From Alteromonas sp. LMIT006 (GTDB lineage Bacteria; Pseudomonadota; Gammaproteobacteria; Enterobacterales; Alteromonadaceae), in assembly GCF_024300645.1 (NCBI RefSeq), contig NZ_CP101291.1, positions 2,046,001 to 2,110,000 of the forward strand: 64,000 bases of DNA. The letters are read 5' to 3'. The notes under the pieces were generated by a model that ran no database searches, was not told where the DNA came from, and saw only the letters and a list, made by a program, of their open reading frames with translations. The position numbers and the translations under genes are program-made. Every line of letters begins with the position of its first letter. Within the stretch, counting starts at the first letter, position 1. Positions 38,544-46,858 of this stretch are shown here, one piece after another.

Positions 38544-39317
38544 ATGACCCCTCAACAAAAAACTCTTTTTATCACCGGTGGAGCCAGTGGCATCGGTTAT
38601 GCAATGGCTGAATATTTTTGCGCTCAAGGGCACACCATCATCATTGCAGATATCAATCTTGAAGCCGCGCAAGTAGCGGCTAATAAATTAAGTGACTCAG
38701 GCTATCATGCCCACCCGATTAGACTAGACGTTGGTAGTTTAGAAGATATTGCGAGCTTACCAGAGAGAATGGGTGACGTTAAAGTCGATGTCTTAGTGAA
38801 CAACGCTGGCATTCAACATGTCTCTCGCATTGAGGATTTTCCACCTGAAAAATGGCAATTACTCATCAATATAATGCTCGTAGGACCCGCTATGCTCACC
38901 CAAACGTTTTTACCTGGGATGCGAGAGCGTAATTATGGCCGTATTATCAATGTGGGTTCCATCCACTCTCTTGTTGCCTCCCCATTTAAGTCCGCTTATA
39001 TTGCAGCAAAACACGGGCTAATTGGTTTGGCAAAAACCGTCGCATTAGAGAATGGCGATAAAAACATTACCATCAACACGCTTTGCCCTGCTTACGTTAA
39101 GACGCCATTAGTAGAAGCTCAAATTGCCAAGCAAGCAATTGAAAATGGGATCTCAGAGGAAGATGTCGTGAATAAAATCATGCTCGAACCCATGCCCAAA
39201 AAAGCCTTTATCGAGCCATTAGAACTGGCGCAAACCGCTGAATTTTTGATGTCTAATGCTGCCAAAAACATGACCGCGCAAACCTTAGTCCTCGATGGGG
39301 GTTGGGTTGCACGCTAA
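38544..39317 (+). CDS. bdhA: 3-hydroxybutyrate dehydrogenase (short-chain dehydrogenase)
   Basis: 257 residues of the classical short-chain dehydrogenase fold: TGGASGIG cofactor loop, NNAGIQHVSRIEDFPPEKW, the catalytic Ser in VGSIHSLVAS and YIAAK (Tyr-x-x-x-Lys). NNAGIQHV with IEDFPxEKW is characteristic of D-3-hydroxybutyrate dehydrogenase, which oxidises 3-hydroxybutyrate to acetoacetate with NAD. It ends a four-gene group (permease, hydrolase, depolymerase, dehydrogenase) that forms a coherent pathway from PHB to acetoacetate. Confidence 0.9.
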   Translation: MTPQQKTLFITGGASGIGYAMAEYFCAQGHTIIIADINLEAAQVAANKLSDSGYHAHPIRLDVGSLEDIASLPERMGDVKVDVLVNNAGIQHVSRIEDFPPEKWQLLINIMLVGPAMLTQTFLPGMRERNYGRIINVGSIHSLVASPFKSAYIAAKHGLIGLAKTVALENGDKNITINTLCPAYVKTPLVEAQIAKQAIENGISEEDVVNKIMLEPMPKKAFIEPLELAQTAEFLMSNAAKNMTAQTLVLDGGWVAR

Positions 39318-39361
39318 AAACGTGATACATTGCGCGTAATAACAAACAAAGTGTTACGCGC

Positions 39362-40237
39362 ATGGCCTACTCAACTGTCGGAATATTAGGGAAACCCCAA
39401 CACGAAGCCACTTATCAAAGTGTGCTTGGCCTAATTGATTATCTGCAAGAAAAACAATGCACAGTTTTAGTCGAAGAACGCCTGCATAAAGAACTCATTG
39501 GTACTGATTTACCGGCAGCGAATTTGGTCGAAATTGGCCAAGCTGCTGATTTAGCAATTGTGGTCGGTGGCGACGGAAATATGCTCGGTGCTGCGCGCGT
39601 GCTTGCTCGATACGATATTCATGTGGTGGGTGTTAACCGAGGCAACTTGGGTTTTTTAACCGACATTAACCCCGACAATATTGTGGCCGATTTGGATGAT
39701 ATATTTGCCGGTAACGGTATTGTTGAGGAGCGATTTTTACTCGAAGTGGATGTGCGCCGTCACGACTCGTTAAAATCAACAAATGTTGCGGTAAATGAAG
39801 TCGTACTGCATCACGCCAAAGTCGCGCACATGATGGAGTTTGAGGTCTATATGAACGATAATTTCATGTTCACGCAGCGGTCAGATGGCTTAATTGTCGC
39901 CACTCCTACTGGCTCCACAGCGTATTCATTATCAGGCGGAGGCCCCATAATGATGCCATCACTGAATGCCCTCACCTTAGTGCCAATGTTCCCTCACACC
40001 TTAACCAGCCGCCCTATCGTTGTTGATGCAGATAATACCGTGAAATTGATTATTTCGCGTGAGAATACCGATGATTGCCAAGTCAGTTGTGACAGTCAGG
40101 TGGGCTTGAGTATCATGCCTGGAGACGAAGTCATTATTCGCAAGTTCCCTTCTCCACTGAGAATCGTTCATCCATCTAGTTACGATTACTTTAATGTATT
40201 ACGCTCCAAGCTCAATTGGGGCAGTAAACTTTTTTAA
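39362..40237 (+). CDS. nadK: NAD kinase
   Basis: Phosphorylates NAD to NADP with ATP. 291 residues, usual length. The catalytic GGDGNMLGAARVL is near residue 63 and GVNRGNLGFLTDI follows; the conserved NEVVLHH and DGLIVATPTGSTAYSLSGGGPI segments are intact. It lies directly upstream of recN, in the widespread nadK-recN order. Confidence 0.97.
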   Translation: MAYSTVGILGKPQHEATYQSVLGLIDYLQEKQCTVLVEERLHKELIGTDLPAANLVEIGQAADLAIVVGGDGNMLGAARVLARYDIHVVGVNRGNLGFLTDINPDNIVADLDDIFAGNGIVEERFLLEVDVRRHDSLKSTNVAVNEVVLHHAKVAHMMEFEVYMNDNFMFTQRSDGLIVATPTGSTAYSLSGGGPIMMPSLNALTLVPMFPHTLTSRPIVVDADNTVKLIISRENTDDCQVSCDSQVGLSIMPGDEVIIRKFPSPLRIVHPSSYDYFNVLRSKLNWGSKLF

Positions 40238-40263
40238 GCGAAAAAGCAAAACTGATCTTGATA

Positions 40264-40309
40264 CTGTATAAAATACTGTATATATTTACTGAATTGTATA
40301 TTTAACCAG
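40264..40309 (+). promoter_or_regulatory. Tandem LexA (SOS) box-like sites before recN
   Basis: The consensus CTG-N10-CAG is nearly matched twice: CTGTATATATTTACTG (40276-40291) and TTGTATATTTAACCAG (40294-40309), each with one off-consensus base in the conserved triplets. A further half-site begins at 40264 (CTGTATAAAATACTGT). E. coli recN also has multiple SOS boxes. The last box ends 20 bases before the recN ATG. Confidence 0.7.
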
Positions 40310-40329
40310 TACTTTAGGTTGTTTAAGCT

Positions 40330-42009
40330 ATGTTAACTGCACTCTCAATTGAAAACTTTGCTATTGTGCGCAACGTCTCTGTACAGTTCAAAGGAGGCTT
40401 ATCTGTCATCACGGGTGAAACAGGTGCGGGTAAGTCAATTGCCATTGATGGATTAAGTTTGTGTTTGGGTGCGCGAGCCGATGCGTCTTCTGTTCGCAAA
40501 GGAGCTGATAAAGCGCAACTCAATGCCTGGTTTGACTTATCTGACTTACCCAAAGTTGCCCAATGGTTATCTGAACATGAAATGCTCGATGATGAGCAGA
40601 CAAATCACTGCCATATCCGTCGTGTCATTTCTGCTGAAGGTCGTTCTAAAGCTTTTATTAATGGCGTTTCCGTTACATTAAGCCAACTTAAACTACTCAG
40701 TCAGCAACTATTAGCTATTCATGGGCAGCATGCACATCATTACCTTTTGAAACCTGAAGCACAGCTTGAGTTAATAGATAAATATGCCGAACACACTGAA
40801 CTCTTGAATGAAGTAGCACGTGCTCATCAGCATTACCACACCTTGCAACAACAACTTAATCAACTGCAAAAAGCACAACAACAACGCGCTGACCGACGTC
40901 AACTCCTTAGCTATCAAGTTCAAGAATTGAATGATTTTTCCCTCCAAGAAGATGAGTTTACTGAGCTAGAAATTGAGTACAAGCGCCTTAGCAACGCCCA
41001 AGATCTACTTGAAAACGCGCAAAAAGCGTCGTATCGAATCAGTGAAGATGAGCAAGCCAATGCCGTTCGCATGGTACGTAAGTCAATCCAAGAGTTATCT
41101 GAGCAAGTTGATAACGACCCTGCCCTTACTGATATCATTACCTGTTTAGCAGAGGCCGAAATTAACCTGAATGAAGCAGCTTCGCAACTGAATGAATATT
41201 GTTCTGACTTAGAGCTTGACCCGATGCGTATGCAGCAAGTTGAGAATCGATTCAATCAGGCGATGGAACTTGCACGTAAACACGCTGTGATGCCAGAGAG
41301 CCTTTTCTGCCATCATCAAATTCTCAAGCAAGAATATGAATCCTTACAAGGCGATGAGGAGTCTATACAAGGTATCCAAACAGAATTAAACGAAGCTAGA
41401 AATGCGTACACTGCTGCCAGTAGCAGGTTGAGTAATTCACGGCACAAACACGGTGAAGCATTAGCACAAGCAATTGTTCAGAGCGTATCCAAAATGAATA
41501 TGCCACACACACAAATGCAATTCACAGTGCAACACAATCCACAAGGCCCCTTTACCTCACTTGGCCAGGACGAGGTGCAAATTATGATCACAACGAACCC
41601 TGGACAACCTATGGGACCGATTGATGAGATAGTTTCTGGCGGTGAATTATCAAGAATTGGACTTGCTATACAGGTAATTACTTCAGATCAAAATCAGATC
41701 CCTACACTCATTTTTGACGAAGTAGACACAGGTATCAGTGGCCCAACTGCGTCTGTGATTGGACAGTTATTGCGCAGTTTAGGTCAAACTACGCAAGTTC
41801 TGTGTGTCACCCATTTACCACAAGTGGCTGCCCAAGGCCATCAGCAATTGTTTGTAAATAAGCTCACCGATGGACACAGTACAGAGACAACAATGCGTGA
41901 ACTCTCGCCTGAACAACGTTCACGTGAACTTGCACGACTATTGGCGGGAGATGAAATCACTGAGACTGCCCTAGCAAATGCTAACGAATTATTAAAAAAT
42001 GTCAGCTGA
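40330..42009 (+). CDS. recN: DNA repair protein RecN
   Basis: An SMC-like ATPase for double-strand break repair. 559 residues: Walker A GETGAGKSIAIDG near the N terminus, a long coiled-coil middle (Gln/Glu/Leu-rich, about residues 150-380), then the signature SGGELSRIGLA and Walker B TLIFDEVDTGISGPTA. The LexA-type boxes upstream fit SOS induction. It is transcribed separately from nadK, 92 bases downstream. Confidence 0.97.
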   Translation: MLTALSIENFAIVRNVSVQFKGGLSVITGETGAGKSIAIDGLSLCLGARADASSVRKGADKAQLNAWFDLSDLPKVAQWLSEHEMLDDEQTNHCHIRRVISAEGRSKAFINGVSVTLSQLKLLSQQLLAIHGQHAHHYLLKPEAQLELIDKYAEHTELLNEVARAHQHYHTLQQQLNQLQKAQQQRADRRQLLSYQVQELNDFSLQEDEFTELEIEYKRLSNAQDLLENAQKASYRISEDEQANAVRMVRKSIQELSEQVDNDPALTDIITCLAEAEINLNEAASQLNEYCSDLELDPMRMQQVENRFNQAMELARKHAVMPESLFCHHQILKQEYESLQGDEESIQGIQTELNEARNAYTAASSRLSNSRHKHGEALAQAIVQSVSKMNMPHTQMQFTVQHNPQGPFTSLGQDEVQIMITTNPGQPMGPIDEIVSGGELSRIGLAIQVITSDQNQIPTLIFDEVDTGISGPTASVIGQLLRSLGQTTQVLCVTHLPQVAAQGHQQLFVNKLTDGHSTETTMRELSPEQRSRELARLLAGDEITETALANANELLKNVS

Positions 42010-42080
42010 ACTTCTTATTGGTTGCAAGGTCTTATGCGCTAGGTTAGCATTTACGCATTGATTGAATTAAAAAGATAACT

Positions 42081-42446
42081 ATGCAAGTAATTAAGCAAAC
42101 ATTGGCTGTCGTCATATTAGTGATGAGTTTTTCTTCGTTAAGTGGCTGCTCAAACTGGATCTATCGCATTGACATACCGCAAGGCAACTACTTAGACAAA
42201 CGAGATGTTGAGAAACTACGTGTTCAAATGACTAAAGAACAAGTGGAATTTGTTTTGGGCAAGCCAGTTATCAACGATTTGTTCAATCAGGACACTTGGT
42301 ATTATGTTTACGAAATCAAACGTGGCATGAAAGGATTTGGCGAAGATTTACGTAAAGAGCTGGTGTTGCGTTTCGAGGATAACAAACTTATTTCTGTTGC
42401 TGGTGACTTTGAAGTCTCTGAAGACTTTGATACACCGTTGAGTTAA
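42081..42446 (+). CDS. bamE: Outer membrane protein assembly factor BamE (lipoprotein)
   Basis: 121 residues. A signal peptide with lipobox LSGC places the mature N-terminal Cys at about residue 23. The SmpA/OmlA domain follows: IPQGNYLDKRDVEKLRVQMTKEQVEFVLGKP and WYYVYEIKRG are the family motifs. It is part of the BAM complex that inserts beta-barrel proteins into the outer membrane. The recN-bamE neighbourhood is common in gammaproteobacteria. Confidence 0.95.
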   Translation: MQVIKQTLAVVILVMSFSSLSGCSNWIYRIDIPQGNYLDKRDVEKLRVQMTKEQVEFVLGKPVINDLFNQDTWYYVYEIKRGMKGFGEDLRKELVLRFEDNKLISVAGDFEVSEDFDTPLS

Positions 42447-42450
42447 GACT

Positions 42451-42717
42451 ATGGATAAAATTCTCGAACACGTTGACCTCAAACGCCTAGCCAGAGTGTG
42501 TGGCTTGATCTTACTACTCCCATTGGCAGCAACTATTTTAGATGAGAACTTCCGATGGGGAGCGTTCGACTTCCTCGTTGCTTACGTGCTTTTTTTCTTA
42601 GCCGGGGCAAGCATTCAAGTCACTATACGTCACCCACAGGCGCTGTATAAGTTTAGTGCGGCGTTAGTATTTATGACGGTTGCAATTTTATGGGCGGTAT
42701 TGGCAACAGGTGGCTAA
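42451..42717 (+). CDS. Small integral membrane protein (88 aa), unrecognised
   Basis: 88 residues with three predicted membrane helices (about residues 15-30, 37-56 and 66-86). A charged N terminus (MDKILEHVDLKRLAR) comes first, and the loop TIRHPQALYKF lies between helices two and three. It begins four bases after bamE and is probably co-transcribed with it. No catalytic motif is recognisable and no function is assigned. The 54 bases after it hold no clear terminator before the convergent rluB. Confidence 0.75.
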   Translation: MDKILEHVDLKRLARVCGLILLLPLAATILDENFRWGAFDFLVAYVLFFLAGASIQVTIRHPQALYKFSAALVFMTVAILWAVLATGG

Positions 42718-42771
42718 TCACCTAGTTGCCACTTAGCCTATCAAAAATTAAATCTTACGCTATTTCAAGTG

Positions 42772-43653
42772 CTAACGACGACGCATGGATTGTGATGTGC
42801 GTTTGTGCGCTTTTTTCCGTACTTCTTTGTGCTTCTTGACTGAACGTCGCATTTGCGCAAGCTTTTTATGATCCAGTTCGCTGTCGTGAATACCTAATAC
42901 CGTCTGTTGCTCATTGGGCAGTTGTACGCTTTTGCGCAAGGCATTCACCACATCCAGTTCAGCTTCAACCCAAGCCCCTTGTGGCAGACGTTTTGGCAGT
43001 TCGACAGGGCCGTATTGCAACCGGATCAAGCGAGACACCTGCACTTCTTGAGATTCCCACAAACGACGCACTTCACGGTTACGCCCTTCTGCAAGCGTGA
43101 CATCAAACCATTGGTTGATGCTGTCTTCTGCAGCCACTCGTAAACGCACATCATCAAATTTGGCTAGGCCATCTTCAAGTTCGACCCCTTTGGTCATGTT
43201 CGTGATCATCGCTTGGCTTACCGCACCAAAGACTCGCACAGCATAGTGGCGTTGTACCTGATGTTTGGGATGCATCAAACGGTTAGCAAGTTCCCCATCA
43301 TTAGTAAACAACAACAAGCCACTGGTATTCAAGTCCAAACGTCCTACAGCAATCCAACGGCCATTGCGCAACGGAGGCAATCGGTCAAAGACGGTATCAC
43401 GGCCTTCTGGATCAGAATTAGTACAGATCTCGCCTTCAGGTTTGTTATACATCAGGACGCGACAGACAAAGTCGTCTTTGTCGTATTTGACTAAGTTACC
43501 ATCGACTCGAATTTGTTCGCCAACCTCTGCTCGGTCACCTAATGTTGCCACTTTACCATTAATAGATACACGACCAGCTTGGATCCAGCGTTCCATTTCA
43601 CGACGAGAGCCAACGCCAGCGTTAGCAAGAATTTTTTGGAGTTTTTCAGACAT
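42772..43653 (-). CDS. rluB: 23S rRNA pseudouridine(2605) synthase RluB
   Basis: 293 residues of the RsuA/RluB family. N-terminal S4 RNA-binding domain (EKLQKILANAGVGSRREMERWIQAGRVSING), catalytic Asp in VGRLDLNTSGLLLFTNDGELA, and EGRNREVRRLWESQ. The C terminus is a basic Lys/Arg tail (KKHKEVRKKAHKRTSQSMRRR). RluB makes pseudouridine 2605 in 23S rRNA. It is the last gene of the leftward rnm-yciO-scpA-scpB-rluB group, one base after scpB. Confidence 0.93.
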   Translation of the reverse strand: MSEKLQKILANAGVGSRREMERWIQAGRVSINGKVATLGDRAEVGEQIRVDGNLVKYDKDDFVCRVLMYNKPEGEICTNSDPEGRDTVFDRLPPLRNGRWIAVGRLDLNTSGLLLFTNDGELANRLMHPKHQVQRHYAVRVFGAVSQAMITNMTKGVELEDGLAKFDDVRLRVAAEDSINQWFDVTLAEGRNREVRRLWESQEVQVSRLIRLQYGPVELPKRLPQGAWVEAELDVVNALRKSVQLPNEQQTVLGIHDSELDHKKLAQMRRSVKKHKEVRKKAHKRTSQSMRRR

Positions 43654-43654
43654 G

Positions 43655-44314
43655 TTAGTGCAGTTGCTCAGAGGTTGATGGTGATTCAGGATCGATTATA
43701 TCAGATTGCACGCTTTCAGGTGAGTTTTGTATGCTTTGAATCTGATTTTGTGTCTCTGCGGTCAATCCTTGCGCGTCCTCTAAGGCCGCTACAAAGGTAT
43801 CCACATCTGGCAGTTCCGATAATGATTGCATCCCAAAATAATCCAAAAAACCTTTGGTCGTTGCGTATAACGCTGGGCGCCCGGGGACTTCTTTGTGTCC
43901 CACAACGCATACCCAGTCTCGCTCTTGCAAAGTTTTCATAATATGACTGCTGACCGTAACGCCACGCACTTGTTCAATCTCACCTCGAGTAATTGGCTGT
44001 CGATAAGCAATCAAAGCTAACGTTTCGAGTAATGCCCGAGAATATTTCGGCGCCGTTTCTTGCCATAATCGCCCTAACCATTGCGATAAACTATCTTGTG
44101 ACACAAAGCGCAAACCTGACGCCGTTTCCTGTAACACAATACCCCGAGGTGCATAATCTAAAATCAACTCATTAATGACCTTGTTGAGTGCTTGGCTAGA
44201 AACAGAAAAATCCAACAATACAGTGGACTTAAGACGGTCGCGGCTGATTGGCTGTTCAGATACAAAAATTGCTGCTTCAATCAATTGTTTGAGTTGCTCA
44301 TGAGATATTTTCAT
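43655..44314 (-). CDS. scpB: Segregation and condensation protein B
   Basis: 219 residues. Two winged-helix domains typical of ScpB; EQLKQLIEAAIFVSEQPIS opens the protein and ALLETLALIAYRQPITRGEIEQVRGV is the most conserved motif. The last 50 residues are low-complexity (Gln/Ser/Pro). With ScpA and SMC it forms the condensin that organises the chromosome. Three bases separate it from scpA. Confidence 0.95.
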   Translation of the reverse strand: MKISHEQLKQLIEAAIFVSEQPISRDRLKSTVLLDFSVSSQALNKVINELILDYAPRGIVLQETASGLRFVSQDSLSQWLGRLWQETAPKYSRALLETLALIAYRQPITRGEIEQVRGVTVSSHIMKTLQERDWVCVVGHKEVPGRPALYATTKGFLDYFGMQSLSELPDVDTFVAALEDAQGLTAETQNQIQSIQNSPESVQSDIIDPESPSTSEQLH

Positions 44315-44317
44315 ACC

Positions 44318-45169
44318 CTACTCATCCTCTACTGCCAGTTGTGCTTTTAACCTAACATTGACGACACCTAAGGGATCGGCCTGCATGCATTCAAGCAATC
44401 CCTCTTTGGTTAATTCTAATATCGCCAAGAAGCTCACGACACACCCCGCTTTGCCCTCTTGTGCCGAAAACAAATCGGTTAATGCCATAAACGTATCGTG
44501 TTTCAGGGTCTGTAAAATCTGACTCATTCGTTCACGGGTTGAAAGTTGTTCACGCTCAATCTGATGATGCGCAAACGCCTCAGCACGTTGCATAGCCTCG
44601 GCAAACGCTAAGACAATATCGGCCATCGCGACATGCGGATGGATTTTTTCAGGGGCAATATTTTCAGCTGGGGAAGCGTTTGCGACAAATCTGTCGCGTC
44701 CCATTCTTGGTAATGCATCCAATTCTTGCGAGGCGTGTTTAATGATTTCATATTCTTTGAGGCGTCTGATGAGTTCAGTGCGCGGATCGATTTCATCTTC
44801 CTCAGCAGCTGGCGGTTTGGGCAAAAGTAGACGCGATTTGATTTCAGCCAAAATCGCCGCCATCAACATGTATTCGGCTGCAAGCTCAAGCTTAACTTCC
44901 TGCATAAGCTCGACGTATTCCATATATTGTTTCGTGATTTCTAATATGGGTAAATCAACGATGTCGATTTTTTGTTTGCGGATGAGATACAGCAACAGGT
45001 CAAGCGGGCCCTCGAAGGTTTCCAGGATCACTTCTAAGGCATCGGGTGGAATGAACAAATCTTCTGGCTTTTCCACCAAAGCTTCACCGTGTACGAACGC
45101 CAACGGCAAAGGCTGTTGAATCATCGTTTTCTCAGCTGGATTTGCTTGTGGTTTTTCCGAATCGCTCAC
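44318..45169 (-). CDS. scpA: Segregation and condensation protein A
   Basis: The kleisin subunit bridging the SMC heads. The N-terminal FEGPLDLLLYLIRKQKIDIVDLPI and AEYMLMAAILAEIKSRLLLPKP are diagnostic; the C-terminal winged helix contains FLAILELTKEGLLECMQADPLG. The frame is open up to 45277, but that would overlap the yciO end. GTG at 45169 (four bases after the yciO stop, about 283 residues) is preferred; ATG at 45124 is an alternative giving 268 residues. The start is uncertain, the identity is not. Confidence 0.93.
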   Translation of the reverse strand: MSDSEKPQANPAEKTMIQQPLPLAFVHGEALVEKPEDLFIPPDALEVILETFEGPLDLLLYLIRKQKIDIVDLPILEITKQYMEYVELMQEVKLELAAEYMLMAAILAEIKSRLLLPKPPAAEEDEIDPRTELIRRLKEYEIIKHASQELDALPRMGRDRFVANASPAENIAPEKIHPHVAMADIVLAFAEAMQRAEAFAHHQIEREQLSTRERMSQILQTLKHDTFMALTDLFSAQEGKAGCVVSFLAILELTKEGLLECMQADPLGVVNVRLKAQLAVEDE

Positions 45170-45173
45170 TCGT

Positions 45174-45793
45174 CTACTCAAACACACTAACATCGCCACT
45201 GCCGTGACGAATAACGTTGATTTCTCCTTCCGATAAATCCAGCACTGAAGTCGGTTGCTCTCCAATGTAACCGCCATGGATAATCAGACCAACCAGTTTT
45301 TCAAGTCGGTCACGGATCGCGTCTGGATCCGATTCTGCCATATCTTCACCTGGCAAAATCAGGGTAGTGCTCATTAGTGGTTCACCCAACTCCTCCAATA
45401 TCGCCAAGGCAATTGGATTATCCGGCACGCGAATCCCGATGGTTTTACGCTTGGGATTTTGTAACCGCTTAGGTACCTCTTTGGTCGCTTTAAAAATAAA
45501 TGTATAGGGCCTGGGGTATTGTTCTTGAGGAGTCGGAACGAAACATTATCGACTCGTGCGTATTCGGATAATTCAGACATATCACGACACATCAACGTGA
45601 AATTGTGTTCTTTAGACAAATCCCGAATGCGACAAATTTGCTCTAAAGCTGCTTTATTGTCCATTTGGCAGCCGATGGAATAACCTGAATCGGTTGGATA
45701 CACAATGACCTGTCCCGCCTTAATGATCTCAACCGTTTGTTTGATCAAACGCGGTTGGGGATTATCAGGATGAATATAAAAAAACTGACTCAT
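45174..45793 (-). pseudogene. yciO: YciO (Sua5/YrdC family) with a one-base frameshift
   Basis: The N-terminal part reads in one frame from ATG 45793 (MSQFFYIHPDNPQPRLIKQT, IVYPTDSGYSIGC, SKEHNFTLMCRDMSELSEYA) to NNTPGP, then becomes nonsense. The rest continues in another frame (KATKEVPKRLQNPKRKTIGI, PDNPIALAILEELGEPLMST) to TAA at 45174. One base is missing in the GGGCC run at plus-strand 45507-45511; restoring it gives 206 residues, the size of E. coli YciO, with every family motif. The family binds RNA and resembles the threonylcarbamoyl-AMP synthase TsaC. The break could be a true mutation, a sequencing error or, less likely, recoding. Its start overlaps the rnm stop (ATGA). Confidence 0.85.
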
Positions 45794-46638
45794 GATGCGT
45801 TCCTGCATTCTGGCCAATCTGCCCATACGGTGGGCAAATCGGCATCAATATCGAGCTTGCGCCCGAGCTCGCTCCAAGGACTTGGAGCATGAAAGTCCGA
45901 GCCCACTGCAGCAAGCAGTTGATATTCCCGAGCCAGACTGAATAAAAGTTGTTTTTTGGTCGGTGGCATATTGGGATGGGTAACTTCCATTCCTTGCCCG
46001 TTGGCGTGTTTAAAATCACTTAACAAACGTCTGAGCCATTTGGTTTTCATGTCATAATGACCAGGGTGTGCCAACACCGCTACTCCACCAGCATCGCGGA
46101 TCCATTCAATGGCCTGTGTCATACTTGGCCATGGCGCATTGACATACGCCTTTTTGTCTTTGCCTAAATATTGTGAAAAAGCACTTTGCCAACTGCTCAC
46201 TTCCCCACGATCTAATAATACTTGGGCCAAATGTGCGCGAGTAATTTGACCATTACCCACTCGTTGCATAGCATCGTCAAACACACCATTAATACCGATT
46301 TTGGCCAGCTTGTCGCACATTTTTTGAGCGCGAGCTAATCGTATACTGGCCTGTTCGGCCAACCGTGCGCCTAAAGTCTCATCTTGACAATCAATGTGCA
46401 ACCCCAGGATATGGATTTCAAAACCGTGCCATTTGGTAGAAATTTCAACACCACTGATTATATGCAAAGGTCGTTTTTGTAACGCTTGATATTCTCGCGC
46501 TTCGGCTACCCCTTGTACGGTATCGTGGTCAGTAATGGCCAACACATCGATTTGTTGATTATGCGCACGCATAACGAGTTCCGCTGGCGATAATTTGCCA
46601 TCCGAATAGTGTGTATGCGTGTGTAAATCTATTTTCAT
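45790..46638 (-). CDS. rnm: PHP-domain 5'-3' exoribonuclease RNase AM (YciV)
   Basis: About 282 residues of the PHP phosphoesterase family. Metal ligands are seen in KIDLHTHTHYSDG, AITDHDTVQG, ISGVEIST, VLAHPGHYD and VGSDFHAPS. E. coli YciV (RNase AM) matures the 5' ends of rRNAs and degrades short oligonucleotides. ATG at 46638 starts right at the first metal motif; an ATG at 46647 adds three residues; neither has a strong ribosome site. It is divergent from the trp operon, as in other gammaproteobacteria. Confidence 0.9.
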   Translation of the reverse strand: MKIDLHTHTHYSDGKLSPAELVMRAHNQQIDVLAITDHDTVQGVAEAREYQALQKRPLHIISGVEISTKWHGFEIHILGLHIDCQDETLGARLAEQASIRLARAQKMCDKLAKIGINGVFDDAMQRVGNGQITRAHLAQVLLDRGEVSSWQSAFSQYLGKDKKAYVNAPWPSMTQAIEWIRDAGGVAVLAHPGHYDMKTKWLRRLLSDFKHANGQGMEVTHPNMPPTKKQLLFSLAREYQLLAAVGSDFHAPSPWSELGRKLDIDADLPTVWADWPECRNAS

Positions 46639-46649
46639 CAAATACATAG

Positions 46650-46677
46650 TTGCAATTGTATTAATAATGGTTAGTAT
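46650..46677 (+). promoter_or_regulatory. Probable trp operon promoter
   Basis: TTGCAA (46650-46655) and TAGTAT (46672-46677) are 16 bases apart, about 55 bases upstream of the trpL start. I could not make out a convincing TrpR operator palindrome overlapping it. Confidence 0.45.
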
Positions 46678-46732
46678 ATATCACACAACTGAACAAACCA
46701 ATGTTCTAATAAGGTTCCATAAGGTATTACCC

Positions 46733-46780
46733 ATGCTTACAACGCACATTGCAAATATTTGGTGGTGGCAGTCTCTCTAG
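46733..46780 (+). CDS. trpL: trp operon leader peptide (15 aa, three consecutive Trp)
   Basis: A 16-codon frame encoding MLTTHIANIWWWQSL, preceded by TAAGGT. The three adjacent TGG codons are at 46760-46768 and the TAG stop lies at the edge of the segment that can form the antiterminator. It serves as the sensor for charged tRNA-Trp: ribosome stalling at the Trp codons frees GGGCT (46780-46784) to pair with AGCCC (46809-46813) and so prevents the terminator. Confidence 0.92.
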   Translation: MLTTHIANIWWWQSL

Positions 46781-46807
46781 GGCTGTGCTTTGTGTGTGTG
46801 TAAGAAT

Positions 46808-46835
46808 AAGCCCGTCATATGTAACGGGCTTTTTT
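46808..46835 (+). terminator. trp operon attenuator
   Basis: AAGCCCGT / ACGGGCTT forms a strong stem with an eight-base loop, followed by a T run. It lies between trpL and trpE. Its left arm is the same AGCCC that can alternatively pair with GGGCT right after the trpL stop, giving the mutually exclusive structures needed for attenuation. Confidence 0.92.
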
Positions 46836-46858
46836 ATTGGATTAAGGAAAATAACAAC

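Noticed and set aside
46681-46732. TrpR operator
   Set aside because: I could not find the expected palindrome near the trp promoter, so none is reported. Attenuation alone is clearly supported.
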